From the NCBI GenBank assembly GCA_022376925.1, contig JAIOJX010000004.1, forward strand, positions 175,923,501-175,987,500: a stretch of DNA of 64,000 nucleotides, read 5' to 3'. The stretch is from Tragulus kanchil. Lineage: Eukaryota > Chordata > Mammalia > Artiodactyla > Tragulidae. The position numbers and the translations under genes were made by a program. Under the pieces are notes generated by a model. The model had not been told where the DNA came from, made no database searches, and saw only the letters and a program-made list of their open reading frames with translations. This document shows positions 1-12,270 of the stretch, one piece after another. The first letter of the stretch is position 1. Each line of letters opens with the position of its first letter.

Positions 1-1750
1 CCGACCTCGGAGGTTCCCGTCCCGCGGGGAGTCACGACCAGGCACCTCCGGGAGCCGGGGGAGGCCCTGGCGAGGCTCTTCTGGCTCCTCAGAGCCTGGC
101 TTCCTCCCGCACAGCTTTCGTGGCCGTATTTGGCTCCCGGGGCCATGGCTCTGGGCCTCCTCTCCCCTCTGGCTCTCGGCCTCGGGGGCGCCGCCTCCCA
201 GCAGCCTTCCGAGCCCCTGTCCCTGCTCTGCCACCTTCCTGCCATCAGCACAGTTTGGAGTGACTGGTTTACGTGTGGCTTGCACTCCGTTAGACTGTCC
301 GCCCACGAGGACAGGGACGGTAGTCCCGGCCCTGCCGTGCGTCGACCCCCGGTTGGGGACAGGGAGGGGACACGTGGTGGTCCCTGTCCTCACAGGACGG
401 ACAGTCGTGTGCCAGGAGCACCCGCGGCCCCAGGAGGAGGACGCTGACCCACGGCGCCCAGGGCGGTGCACACGCGGGACGAGGCCCTCCACGCCCCCTC
501 CGCAGCAGCCCTGGGCCTCTTTCTTCTAAGGCCCGGCGGCCGCGGCCAGGCCAGGCGGGGCTGCGGGGGGCGGGGCTGGCACGGGGCGGCGGGCTCTGGC
601 GCGGGATGAAGACCTGAGCGCTTTCCGAACACGCAGAGTTTGAGGAACCAAACGCTTGTTTCCTCTTGGAGTCTCATTGTGTTCGTCGTCATCTTCCTCT
701 GCCCGTTCTCGGGCTCTGCCAGCTGACGGAGCCTGCGGCTCGCGTGGGCCCACACGCTTTGTGGTTCGTTCCGAGGGTTGGTGCTGCTGTCCTGTTGATA
801 CAGAAGAAGCGAGGGCTGAGTGGCTAAGCGGCCTGTGCTCAGTCTGGGGCTGTTTCGAGTCTGTCGAGGTCAGCCCTTGCCCTCTTGGAGGGCAGGAGGG
901 CCATGGCATCCGGTCTCGTCCCCCTGAAGGGTGCCCTGCCCACAGGAGGCCCTCTCTAAAGGGGCGGAAGCCCCGGCCCCGGGGACGGGCGCACAGCCGC
1001 CCTCTGGCCGGAGCTCCCGCAGCCGCCCCGCAAGGCAGCGGCCCGGCCCGCCCCCGCCGGCCGCAGTCTGGCTCCCACGCGCTGCAGCGCCGCGCAGGCG
1101 CCTGTGCCTCTCCCCGACCTCGGAGGTTCCCGTCCCGCGGGGAGTCACGACCAGGCACCTCCGGGAGCCGGGGGAGGCCCTGGCGAGGCTCTTCTGGCTC
1201 CTCAGAGCCTGGCTTCCTCCCGCACAGCTTTCGTGGCCGTATTTGGCTCCCGGGGCCATGGCTCTGGGCCTCCTCTCCCCTCTGGCTCTCGGCCTCGGGG
1301 GCGCCGCCTCCCAGCAGCCTTCCGAGCCCCTGTCCCTGCTCTGCCACCTTCCTGCCATCAGCACAGTTTGGAGTGACTGGTTTACGTGTGGCTTGCACTC
1401 CGTTAGACTGTCCGCCCACGAGGACAGGGACGGTAGTCCCGGCCCTGCCGTGCGTCGACCCCCGGTTGGGGACAGGGAGGGGACACGTGGTGGTCCCTGT
1501 CCTCACAGGACGGACAGTCGTGTGCCAGGAGCACCCGCGGCCCCAGGAGGAGGACGCTGACCCACGGCGCCCAGGGCGGTGCACACGCGGGACGAGGCCC
1601 TCCACGCCCCCTCCGCAGCAGCCCTGGGCCTCTTTCTTCTAAGGCCCGGCGGCCGCGGCCAGGCCAGGCGGGGCTGCGGGGGGCGGGGCTGGCACGGGGC
1701 GGCGGGCTCTGGCGCGGGATGAAGACCTGAGCGCTTTCCGAACACGCAGA
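1..1750 (+). repeat. TD1: tandem duplication, period 1113 bp
   Basis: Bases 1-637 recur at 1114-1750 with no difference I noticed; beyond that the copies diverge (gtttgagg against tgcctttt). The first unit probably starts left of the window, which would make 638-1113 the first part of the second unit. The sequence is GC-rich and the long open frames on both strands here look like composition effects. It lies upstream of the candidate TCF20 3' end and may be intron of that gene. Confidence 0.9.
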
Positions 1751-3564
1751 TGCCTTTTCACGGAGAAGAGAGGCCTCAGCACGGAAGGCCGCCGCTCGCT
1801 CACGTCTGTAAAGCTGCTGGCGTACCGCCTGGCCCGTGCTCAGTGCTTCAGGAATTTCCTTCCCATCCTTCCCTGCTAAAGGAGTAGCTGCAGGAGTAAG
1901 CGAGAGATCAGAGCCCCGTTCCGTCCAGGCCGCCCGGTGTCTGGGCCAGTGCGGTAGCAGGCCCAGGCACGGTCCCCGCTGGGCGGGCTGGAAGGCAGGC
2001 CCCAGGCAGGAGGTGTGGAAGGCCGGAGGCTGCCTGGACCACCCGGCCCCCAGTGGCACCGAGGGAAGGAGCCCAGGCCCGGTGGCCTGCAGAGCCCTGC
2101 AGCCAGGCTGACCCTGGTGCCAAGACTGCCTCCATTCTGAGGGGGCGCAAGCCTGCCAGTGTGCCAAGCGCTGGGGAGAGGGCACACCCGCCCTGGCCCG
2201 CCCTCCACGAGCGGAGCTTTGTGGGGCGTGCAGGCCACCTGTCCTCTGTCTGAGCCGGTGGCCTGCGTCCCCGGCAGGATCTGTCCGCTTGATCACCGAG
2301 GTGCGCTGGTAGCCCTGCCCTCATCACAGCACTTCCAGAGGGCCTTCGGCTCCTGGGGCGACAGCAGAGGAGGCCGTGCCTCCCCGTTTGCTGGCAGCCT
2401 CGGGAAAGCGAGTGCTGAGTGGGGTGTCCGCGCTGAGGGAGAGGAAGCGTGGAGCCTGCAGGCTGGGGTGACCTCCCGGGCCCAGACACCGTCGGCAGCG
2501 GGTGGCCCCTCTGTGGCCAGGACGCCCTGAGAGCGGCAGGGCGGCCCAGCGACTGGCCCTGGCGGCGGGGCCCTGGGCTTGCTCTCACCCGAGGGCGGCA
2601 GCCCTGTTCTGCTGGCCCCCGCGTCTCTTCCCGTCTATTCACGCTGCCCACCGAGCACTGAGGAATCTTCCGGCAGGGGCAGGAGTGTGCGTTCTTAGCT
2701 CAAGCACACAGACAGGTCTTCACTAGTTCGTGTATTAATTTAGTTTTACAGAAATCGAAAAGGTGTCTAGTGGTGTCTGGATTTTCCTGAGGTTTGTTGG
2801 TTGGAGGAGGGCACCAAAGGGGATTTGAGGAAGAAGGGAGGCGACCTCTCCCCGGCACACCGTTGCCCGGAGGGCGGTGCCTGGCAGAAAGGTGAGGGCG
2901 CCGCCCCACCTAGCTTCTGGCTGAATTTTTTTGGACTAAATTCCTTGGAGACTGCCGTGTCTCTCTGACCCCACAAGGTCACCAGGATAGTCTTCCTGAG
3001 CCTGGAGCGGGGCTGGAAGGCGAGGCAGGGCCGGGGAGCCTCGAGGGTGAGCTGAGGCCTGCTGGCCCGTCAGGGCTTCCGGGAGGCGAGTGGAGAGCCG
3101 CCCGTGGCTGGAGCACCGGCGCTCGTCCCGGGCCTTTGTCCACAGATCGGCTGGCACTTAGCCACCCCTGTGAGGACGGACTCCGAGCCCCAAGGGCTGA
3201 GCCCGGCCGCAGGCCCCAGGGGGCAGAGTCCTGAGCAGGGGTCCCCCTGAGAGCGGGCCCACAGCGGGGCCACCCCGCCTCGGGAGTCAGGGGAGCCTCT
3301 CCAGGTCTCGGCTCTCTCCATGCCTGGGGGGAGGCGCTCAGAGCCCATGCCTGGCGCAGCTGGTCAGGTCATTGCTGCCTTTACCCCGCGTCAGGCCCGG
3401 GGCCACACAGACAGCTCTGCCTGGGTGTCTCCAGGGCCTGCAGCTTGTTCACAGGGAGTTCTGCAGCCGCTGGACCCTGCAGAGGGCCCCCCACCACCGG
3501 CGCAGGGCTGGGGCCGTGGCGCCCACGCAGAGGTTCCCAGCACACAGGGTCGGTCTGTCTTGCA
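1751..3564. other. GC-rich DNA without a recognised gene
   Basis: This stretch has several overlapping GC-rich open frames on both strands but none with a protein family I recognise. By synteny it may be the last intron of TCF20. A pyrimidine-rich acceptor-like end (tctgtcttgcag) closes it at 3564. Confidence 0.4.
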
Positions 3565-4830
3565 GGTGAGACTGTGGAGATGAGAGGTGGTGGATGGACC
3601 CTCGTGATGGAATGGAAATGGTCCTCCTGTGCAGCCCCGCCCCGCCCGCCCGCGCCAGCGCTTCCTTCCTCAGTTCTTACATCACTCTCAAACCAGTGAC
3701 CACAGGAAAGAGAGACCCAAGAAGTTGGAATGGCTGTTTCCATGGACACAATCTCCATAGTGACCGTGTGGGGAGGGGGAGGTGGGATGATGGGAAAGGG
3801 TGGGGGGAATTAAAAGGGAGGGATAAAAATATATATATATAAATCTATTTTTAGTCTGGAAAGACTTTGTTTAAATGAAAGGTGCGCTATCCCTTTTGAT
3901 TCTATTTTAAAATTATCTAGTTCAAGAACTCCAAATTTGTTCCAATAACATGAAATTGAAATGTGAAATTGAACGGAACAAGCTCTGATCTCACAGGACA
4001 GGGGTGGCTTAGATCCTGAGCCCGGCTCACGCAATTCAGACTCCAGACCCAGGGTCAAAAGAACAGACAAACCACCGCAAGCCGTTTCTCTCAGTGATTT
4101 GTCTCCAAGTGGGAAGGTCGAGGGGGAGGAGAGTGGAGATGGTCCATGTTTTCAAGAATGGGAGAATGATGTTTAAACACAAAAATAAATTTTTTCATTT
4201 CCAGAAACACTATTTATTTATTATCTTTAAAGATTTTATCTTTTTGGCGGGGGGGGTGACATTGGCAGATGCCCCAAGGTCACAAATGGTCCTGGGTCCC
4301 CGGCCAGTGAGAGCCCCGATCATCCCACCAACGCGGCTCGGCGGGCAGGGTCGAGCGATGGCCGCCCCTGGGCACATTCCAGGCAGCTGTGGTGCCCTGG
4401 CCCCGGGGCGGGCGGGCGGCTGGAGCCGAGCTGTGGGCGTGGACGCAGGAGGGTCAGGTCGGCTGTGACGGTGTGGGGAGAGCCGTGGGGAGAGCCGGCC
4501 CCAGCACCCCCTCCCCCTTTCTCCTTTTGCTTTCATTTTTATAAAGGAAAAGGGAGCCTGTCATTGAGCAGCCCCATGCTACATGATTCTTCATGTTGTT
4601 TTGTTTTGTTTTGTAAATTGTATAATTTTTAAATATCTGAGTTTTAAAAAAAGAAGAAAAAGTACAAAAAAAAATCTTGTTATGGCCTTAAGAAGGGGTT
4701 AGTGCATCTTTCAGGGTCACTCTGCCGTGGGGATAAAATAGCTGTTTCACAAACAGTTTTATTTAAAAAACAAAACAAAAAAAATCAAAAAAATAATAAA
4801 CTTCATTTTAACCTTGTTTCCTTTTTTGTT
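3565..4830 (+). other. TCF20: Probable terminal exon and 3'UTR, candidate TCF20
   Basis: The block begins after an acceptor-like tctgtcttgcag and changes from GC-rich to AT-rich, with U-rich runs typical of a mammalian 3'UTR. It ends just after AATAAA at 4795-4800. No long frame is open through it, so it would be mostly untranslated. The TCF20 assignment rests on gene order only: in human, TCF20 lies next to the CYP2D cluster in the same transcriptional direction, on the side away from NDUFA6. I did not recognise TCF20 protein sequence. An unrelated transcript end is the alternative. Confidence 0.4.
4795..4800 (+). terminator. Polyadenylation signal AATAAA
   Basis: A canonical hexamer sits at the end of the AT-rich 3'UTR-like block and is followed by T-rich sequence. 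It sets the likely + strand transcript end near 4815-4830. Confidence 0.5.
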
Positions 4831-5879
4831 TAAAACAAATGCGTCTCTTTTCTCCTCCCATCCCAAGCCCAGGATGGCTCTGGTTCTGCTTCAGAGGGGG
4901 CTGCCCTCGGGCTGGTCCAGCTGCCCAGGCCTCCCACAGGCTCGGGGTCCTCGTGGCAGAACCTGGAGTGAAACAAACCAAGGCCAGCTCGGCCGCTCAT
5001 CTGGAGGGTGGAACTCGGCCGTGTGTGGGAATGGCCAGCCTACTTGAGACGAGGACATAATTCCAGTCACCATTAATTTTAAAGGTTATTAAAAAATAAT
5101 GCAATGTTAATGGACTTTATTTTAGAGAACAGAAATACTAGAAGGAAGGATGTGAAGTAGAAATAAGCAACTGTAAGTGAGTGCTCGCTCGTGTGCTCAT
5201 CGGCTTGAGGCTGCAGACACAGCAAATCAGTGTCGGCGCCGTGGCCCCGTCCAGCAGTCCAGTTCATCTCTCGTCCTGCTCTGCCAGGATGGAGGTGTGC
5301 GTGAGTGAGGGCCGTGGGACCCGCACAGGAGTGATGGCCTTTGACCTCCTTGATGTCCCCTCTGGTCTGGGCACTGACACAGTTCAAATGGGACTGAGAG
5401 ACCGCAGGTGTTGAGGCCTGGTTTCCTGACCGCAGGTGTTGGTTCTTCGTCACTTGCCTCTGACTCGTCTGTCTGGTGAGTCGGCTGATGGTGCTCGGAG
5501 TCAGGCACTGGTGATGGTCGCTCAGACTGGCTGGGGAAAGGCCGTCGCACGCTTCACCCTCGACCAGCTTTTCCGGCTTCTACAAGAAGCCTCAACTGTT
5601 GATGGGCGTTTCAACTCCCGCCACTTGTTCTACAGGAGCTTTAGGTTCATAGACGTGTTCCCATGCGTCGCAATGTTGAGCAGAAGGTACTGAGATTCCC
5701 CATGTATCCTCCGCCCCCGGTACCAGCGTTCCCCCACCCGAGCGGTGCCTCTTCTTTAACTGGTGAACATACAGCAACAGTGTTGTCACCCAGAGCCCAG
5801 GGTTTACCTTGGGCTTCGCTCGGTGGCGTACACTCTGCGTTTGGACACAGGTATTAGTGACACGTGTTTGTTGTTGGGT
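4831..5879. other. Intergenic DNA, no recognised gene
   Basis: Mixed-composition DNA between the candidate TCF20 end and the retroposon cluster. Short frames on both strands lack recognisable domains. An A+T-rich stretch lies around 5075-5170. Confidence 0.5.
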
Positions 5880-6102
5880 TTTTTTGTTGTTGTCGTTGTT
5901 GTTTAGTCACTAAGTCCTGTCCAGCTCTTGGCAACCCCACGAACCATAGCCCACCAGGCTCCCCTCCATGGGATTTCCCAGGCAAGAAGACTGGAGTGGG
6001 TTGCCATTTCCTTCTCCAGGGAATCTTCCTGATCCAGGGATCCAACCTGCACCTCCTGCACTGGCAGGTGGATTCTCGACTGCCGAGCCACCAGGGAAGC
6101 CC
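5880..6102 (-). mobile_element. Bov-tA-like SINE, minus orientation
   Basis: On the minus strand it starts with the tRNA-like head gggcttccctggtggctc and continues into the ruminant-typical body (ggaaatggcaacccactcc). This is the well-known ruminant Bov-tA type. A (TTG)n run near 5877-5902 marks its tail. It is copied in TD2 at 7001-7193. Confidence 0.8.
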
Positions 6103-6361
6103 AGAATGACACGTGCCCACCCATGGTGTCATACAGAGGGGCTTCGCCGCTGTAAAAAGTCAGTGCTCCCCCTCCCTCTCCCTCCCCTGACCCCAGCAAC
6201 CACTGGTGTTTTCCTGTCTCTCTAGTTTTCGCCTTTTCTAGAATGTCATGTGGTTGGAATTACACAGCATGTAGCCTTTTCCCGTTGGTTTCTTCCATTT
6301 GGTAATAGGCCTGTAAGGTTGCTTCATGTCTTTTCATGGCATGATAAGTCATTTCTTTTTT
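6103..6361. mobile_element. Old L1-like fragment
   Basis: The text resembles the 3' part of old mammalian L1 (ggaattacacagcatgtagcc, gttgcttcatgtcttttcatgg). It is interrupted by the ART2/BovB insertion that follows. It is copied at 7194-7452 by TD2. Confidence 0.5.
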
Positions 6362-6921
6362 GCTATTCAATCACTCAGTCGTATTGTTTGCAACCCCTTG
6401 GACTGCAGCACACCAGGCTTCCCTGTTCTTCACCATCTCCCGGAGTTTGCTCAAACTCGCATCCATTAAGTCGGTGATGCCATCCAGCCACCTCATCCTC
6501 TGGCGTCCCCCTTCTCCTGCTCTGTATTTTCCCCAGCATCAGGTTCTTTTCCAAGGAGTCGTCTCTTTGCATCAGGTGGCCAAAGTATTAGAGCTTCAGC
6601 TTCAGCATCAGCCCTTCCAATGAATATTTAGGGTTGATTTCCTCTAGGATTGACTGGTATGATCTTGCAGTGCAAGGGACTCTCAGGAGTCTTCTCCAGC
6701 ATCACAGTTTGAAAGCATCAATTCTTTGGTGCTCAGACTTCCTTATGGTCCAACTCTCACATCTATGCATGACTACTAGAAAAGTCATAGCTTTGATTCC
6801 ACAGACCTTTGTTGGCAAAGTGATGTCTCTGCTTTTTAATACACTGTCTAGGTTCATCATAGTTTTTCTTCCAAGGTCTTTTAATCATCAGTCGGTGACT
6901 GCAGTGATTTTGGAACCAAGA
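6362..6921 (-). mobile_element. ART2/BovB LINE 3' part, minus orientation
   Basis: It begins with cactcagtcgtattg, runs through the typical ccatccagccacctcatcc and caaagtattagagcttcagc segments, and ends near gcagtgattttgg. This is the reverse of the RTE-type BovB 3' region that ruminant ART2 repeats share. Frames here are broken remnants of the element. It is copied at 7453-8012 by TD2. Confidence 0.8.
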
Positions 6922-8047
6922 AAATAAAGTCTGTCACTGTTTGCATTCTTTTTCTATAAAAATTTTTTATTTTAGGATATTTAGTTGCAGGGAGTAGGAG
7001 CTAAGTCCTGTCCAGCTCTTGGCAACCCCACGAACCATAGCCCACCAGGCTCCCCTCCATGGGATTTCCCAGGCAAGAAGACTGGAGTGGGTTGCCATTT
7101 CCTTCTCCAGGGAATCTTCCTGATCCAGGGATCCAACCTGCACCTCCTGCACTGGCAGGTGGATTCTCGACTGCCGAGCCACCAGGGAAGCCCAGAATGA
7201 CACGTGCCCACCCATGGTGTCATACAGAGGGGCTTCGCCGCTGTAAAAAGTCAGTGCTCCCCCTCCCTCTCCCTCCCCTGACCCCAGCAACCACTGGTGT
7301 TTTCCTGTCTCTCTAGTTTTCGCCTTTTCTAGAATGTCATGTGGTTGGAATTACACAGCATGTAGCCTTTTCCCGTTGGTTTCTTCCATTTGGTAATAGG
7401 CCTGTAAGGTTGCTTCATGTCTTTTCATGGCATGATAAGTCATTTCTTTTTTGCTATTCAATCACTCAGTCGTATTGTTTGCAACCCCTTGGACTGCAGC
7501 ACACCAGGCTTCCCTGTTCTTCACCATCTCCCGGAGTTTGCTCAAACTCGCATCCATTAAGTCGGTGATGCCATCCAGCCACCTCATCCTCTGGCGTCCC
7601 CCTTCTCCTGCTCTGTATTTTCCCCAGCATCAGGTTCTTTTCCAAGGAGTCGTCTCTTTGCATCAGGTGGCCAAAGTATTAGAGCTTCAGCTTCAGCATC
7701 AGCCCTTCCAATGAATATTTAGGGTTGATTTCCTCTAGGATTGACTGGTATGATCTTGCAGTGCAAGGGACTCTCAGGAGTCTTCTCCAGCATCACAGTT
7801 TGAAAGCATCAATTCTTTGGTGCTCAGACTTCCTTATGGTCCAACTCTCACATCTATGCATGACTACTAGAAAAGTCATAGCTTTGATTCCACAGACCTT
7901 TGTTGGCAAAGTGATGTCTCTGCTTTTTAATACACTGTCTAGGTTCATCATAGTTTTTCTTCCAAGGTCTTTTAATCATCAGTCGGTGACTGCAGTGATT
8001 TTGGAACCAAGAAAATAAAGTCTGTCACTGTTTGCATTCTTTCTCTA

Positions 8048-8391
8048 TTTTTTAAAAATATTTATTTACTTTTTGGCTATTCTAGGTTTTCACTGCTGCA
8101 GGCTCTTCTCTAGTTGCAGGGAGTAGGAGCTACTCTCTAGTTGAGGTGAGCAGGTTTCTTGTTGTGGTGACTTCTCTTGTTGTGGAACTTGGGCTCTAGG
8201 GCACACAGGCTTCAGTAGTTGCAGCACATGGGCTCCATCGTTGCGGCTCTGAGGCTCTAGAGCACAGGCTCCATGGTGGCTTGCGAGCTTGGTTGCTCTG
8301 CAGCATGTGGGATCTTCCCAGATCAGGGGTCAAACCCGTATCTTCTGCACTGGCAGGTGAACTCTTCATCACTGAGCTACCAGGGAAACCC
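8048..8391 (-). mobile_element. CHR-type tRNA-derived SINE, minus orientation
   Basis: Read on the minus strand it has the cetartiodactyl head ending in the GGTTTGACCCCTGATC B-box-like block, then the characteristic body of CCACAACAAGAGAAG-type words. Copied by TD3 at 9166-9481. Confidence 0.75.
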
Positions 8392-10201
8392 CCATTTTTT
8401 CTCTTATTTTTTTGCCACGAAGTGATGGAACTGGATGCCGTGATCTTAGTTTTTTGAATGCTGAGGTTTAAGCCAGTTTTTTCTATTTCCTCTTCACCTT
8501 CATCAAGAGGTGTGTTAGTTCCTCTTCGCTTGAATATTCTGTTGCCCAGATGTACCACAGTGTACCCATTCACCGATTGAAAGACATCTTGGTGGTTCCA
8601 GGCTTTGGCAGTTATGAATAAAACTGCTATAAACATAAGGGTTTTTTATAAGGCACTGACCAGCTTGCGTTCTCACCAGTAGTGAATGAGAATTCCTGCT
8701 GTTCCAAGTCCTTGTGAGCATTTGGTGGTGTCAGTGGATTGAATTTCGACCATTCTGTAAAAGGTGTGCAGGTCCATCTAGTCAGAGTGATGGTTTTTCC
8801 TGTAGCCGTGTGTGGATGGGAGAACTGGACCACAGAGAAGGCTGAGCGCAGAAGAATGGATGCCTTTGAACTGTGGTGCTGGAGACTCTTGAGAGTCCCA
8901 TGGACAGCAAGGAGACCAGCCCTGGCTATTCATTGGAAGGGCTGATGCTGAAGCTGAAGCTCCAGTACTTTGGCCACCTGATGCAGAGAGATGACTCCTT
9001 GGAAAGATCCTGATGCTGGAGAAAACAGAAGGCAGGAGAAGGGGGAGTGACAGAGAATGAGGTGGCTGGATGGCATCACGACTCAGTGGATGCAAGTCTG
9101 GGAGATGGTGGAAAGGGGTGCTGGAGAAAACAGAAGTGCAGGAGAAGGGGATGTAGTTTGACTTTGCTATTCTAGGTTTTCACTGCTGCAGGCTCTTCTC
9201 TAGTTGCAGGGAGTAGGAGCTACTCTCTAGTTGAGGTGAGCAGGTTTCTTGTTGTGGTGACTTCTCTTGTTGTGGAACTTGGGCTCTAGGGCACACAGGC
9301 TTCAGTAGTTGCAGCACATGGGCTCCATCGTTGCGGCTCTGAGGCTCTAGAGCACAGGCTCCATGGTGGCTTGCGAGCTTGGTTGCTCTGCAGCATGTGG
9401 GATCTTCCCAGATCAGGGGTCAAACCCGTATCTTCTGCACTGGCAGGTGAACTCTTCATCACTGAGCTACCAGGGAAACCCCCATTTTTTCTCTTATTTT
9501 TTTGCCACGAAGTGATGGAACTGGATGCCGTGATCTTAGTTTTTTGAATGCTGAGGTTTAAGCCAGTTTTTTCTATTTCCTCTTCACCTTCATCAAGAGG
9601 TGTGTTAGTTCCTCTTCGCTTGAATATTCTGTTGCCCAGATGTACCACAGTGTACCCATTCACCGATTGAAAGACATCTTGGTGGTTCCAGGCTTTGGCA
9701 GTTATGAATAAAACTGCTATAAACATAAGGGTTTTTTATAAGGCACTGACCAGCTTGCGTTCTCACCAGTAGTGAATGAGAATTCCTGCTGTTCCAAGTC
9801 CTTGTGAGCATTTGGTGGTGTCAGTGGATTGAATTTCGACCATTCTGTAAAAGGTGTGCAGGTCCATCTAGTCAGAGTGATGGTTTTTCCTGTAGCCGTG
9901 TGTGGATGGGAGAACTGGACCACAGAGAAGGCTGAGCGCAGAAGAATGGATGCCTTTGAACTGTGGTGCTGGAGACTCTTGAGAGTCCCATGGACAGCAA
10001 GGAGACCAGCCCTGGCTATTCATTGGAAGGGCTGATGCTGAAGCTGAAGCTCCAGTACTTTGGCCACCTGATGCAGAGAGATGACTCCTTGGAAAAGATC
10101 CTGATGCTGGAGAAAACAGAAGGCAGGAGAAGGGGGAGTGACAGAGAATGAGGTGGCTGGATGGCATCACGACTCAGTGGATGCAAGTCTGGGAGATGGT
10201 G
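8076..10201 (+). repeat. TD3: tandem duplication, period about 1090 bp
   Basis: Copy 1 is 8076-9110 and copy 2 is 9166-10201. They differ by single-base indels such as ggaaagatcc against ggaaaagatcc. The 55-bp joint (9111-9165) carries a second near copy of the local text gctggagaaaacagaag. Confidence 0.95.
8480..8776. mobile_element. Old L1-like fragment
   Basis: It contains degenerate L1 3'-region text (gttatgaataaaactgctat, tgagcatttggtggtgtc). It probably continues the L1 piece seen at 6103-6361, split by later insertions. Copied at about 9570-9866 by TD3. Confidence 0.5.
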
Positions 10202-10278
10202 AAGGACAGGAAAGGACCTGCTGCAGTTCATGGCGTCGCAGAGAGTCGGACACGACTCAGCAACTGAACTGAACTGAG
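9867..10278 (+). mobile_element. BovB LINE 3' end, plus orientation
   Basis: The + strand reads the C-terminal end of the BovB RTE-type ORF2, for example GLMLKLKLQYFGHLM at about 10031-10075, then the short 3' end terminating in the characteristic ACTGAACTGAACTGAG repeat at 10263-10278. Stops and frameshifts make it non-functional. A truncated copy is at 8777-9110 (TD3 copy 1), so 9867-10278 is the full version. Confidence 0.85.
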
Positions 10279-12270
10279 AATAGGTGCAATGGTGATGAAT
10301 ATTTGAAAATAATTTTTTAAACCATGGCTTTAAAACAACAAAATTACCATATGAACCGGTAAGTAGCGTGAGGCAAATTGTTCTTCTGCCACTGAGCTCC
10401 AGAACTTTCCCATCTAGCCCAGCCCACTTCTGGGAAATCCGTGGGAGGACTCGGTCGGTCCGTAGCTGCTCCCGGCCACGCCCCCCGGCCTCTGAGGGCA
10501 GGCGGGTCTGCAGGGGCGGCCCCAGCGCGGCCTCCACCTGGACCCCCGCGGGCTCGGCGGCGGTACCGGAGTCAGGTGAGAGGGCTGGACCCGCAGCGCC
10601 CAGGCCGGCCAGGCCTGGCTTCTGCTCCTGTCCCCAGGCCAGAGCGGGAACGGGGCTTCTGCCGTGTGGGCGGGGAAGGGGATCGAGCAAAACACCCCCT
10701 TTCCCTGCTCCCTTGCTGGGCCCTGCGGCTCGCGACTCGCTTTGCAGGGCTCTTCCCAAGGGGCTCGCTCTGCTTTGCATTAGGCTTTCAGGCCTGGGGG
10801 GGCCGTCCTTGGGAGCTCAGGGCCTGGGCCCTTCTCCTCGGCCATCTTGCTGATGTCTCCCCCGACTCAGTCCCAGTGGCGGTGTCCGGCGTCCTTCCCT
10901 GAGGGGGTGAACACCAGCGCCCCGGAGGTGTGCCGGGGCAGGGTGCTCATCCTTACAGGAGAGGAGGCCCCCAAGGACAGGCTGGACAGGTTTCTAACAT
11001 CGTAGACTGCAGGAACTTAAATGCTGGCCCTCGGGCTCTCATAGAAGTTTCCACCGTAGGGCAGCAGCTCAGAGCTGAGGTCTGAGATCCACACTAATGG
11101 CTCTCCAGGACTCTGGCCTGTTGTGATCCTGAGACTGGGTGCCTGGGGACGAGAGCCCTACAGGGTGTTGGGGGGCTGGGGGGTGCAACTGGCCTGTGAG
11201 CGCCCAGCCGACAGGTGGTGACAGCACAGGGACTGAAATGGGCTGCTGGCCCCGTGGCTGAGGTGTCCCTCAGTGCCACCCCGTCCTGGACCACAGGCCC
11301 CAGTACCGGGAGGGCTTGTCTGTCACGGTCCCTCCTGTGTCCATTAGGGTGACTGTCTGGAGAGGGTGTGACTCGTCCGAAACAAGGGGCAGGTGGAGGC
11401 GACTGAGGGTGCCTCTCTGCCAAACTCATGACGCCGCCCGCCAGCACCACCAGATTCTCTGGCTGCCCGGGGCGAAAGGTGGCTGTCAGCTGGGACTGAA
11501 ACACTCCCCTGAGGCCGGGTGAGAGAATCCGCAGGGAAGCCTCTTGGTCTTTTGAGTGGCCTCAGAGCTGGTCTCCCTGCCTCCCCCAGGCCCAGGAGCC
11601 CCAGTTTCCCACGATCCAGTCCTCTGCCCCTTTGCCAGCCTCGAGCTGCTGCCAGCCCGCTGCTCTGCACTGTGCTTTAGTCCCGCAGCCAGGTCACTGT
11701 GGCCTGCAGTGCCCAGCAGCCCAAGTCCTCCAGGGGGTTCCCAGAAAGTCTCCTCCAGCCTGGGGAAATGTCCCCACAGCCCCAAAGCCATCCCTGTACT
11801 GCCAGCCTGCTGTGGCCGCTCCCTGGGTCCTCCTCCTCCTCTGGGTCACCAGCACTTGAAGTGGGGGCCCACCGTCGCCGTCCCTCCAGCCAATCCAGCA
11901 GCCCGCACAGGGTGTGTCCAGAGAGAGTGGAACAGAACCGAGCCTTGGCCGAGGCAGGATGCAGGACAGGCTGGATAAACTGAGGAAGGCCAGGTGGGCC
12001 CCAGCCAGCTCCACCCTCTGGCCGGGGCCTGTAGGAGTGTGGGCACGTGGAATTTGGAAGGGAAGGTGCAGCTTGCACAAGTCAAGCAGGGACTGCAAAT
12101 ATTGACAAGCCAGACCCGGAGACCACGAGCACACTGGGTCCCGTCCCAGGGTACCTGGTCCTGTCACTCTTGCGGAGGGAGGTGGGAGGGCGGGAATGGC
12201 TGCTGGGTGGCTGGTACAGGAGTGGAGAAAGCCTCCAGGCTCTCCATAAAACTAGGGGAGACCGCCTCCA
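10279..12270. other. GC-rich DNA without a recognised gene
   Basis: Open frames on both strands are long only because stop codons are rare at this GC content. I recognise no domain, and no CYP2D-like exon is present. It lies upstream of the CYP2D gene. Confidence 0.4.

Larger units (their letters stand above)
5910..8044 (+). repeat. TD2: tandem duplication, period 1091 bp
   Basis: Copy 1 is 5910-6953 and copy 2 is 7001-8044, almost identical across a SINE, L1 fragment and ART2/BovB piece. The 47-bp joint (6954-7000) includes gttgcagggagtaggagct, which also occurs at about 8115-8133 downstream of copy 2. Confidence 0.95.

Noticed and set aside
130..2651. Many long open frames on both strands
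   Set aside because: They overlap in several phases, have biased GC-rich composition, repeat with TD1 and show no domain. They are expected by chance in this composition.
9867..10278. A functional reverse-transcriptase fragment gene
   Set aside because: It is the truncated 3' end of a BovB LINE, with broken frames and the usual ACTGA terminal repeats.
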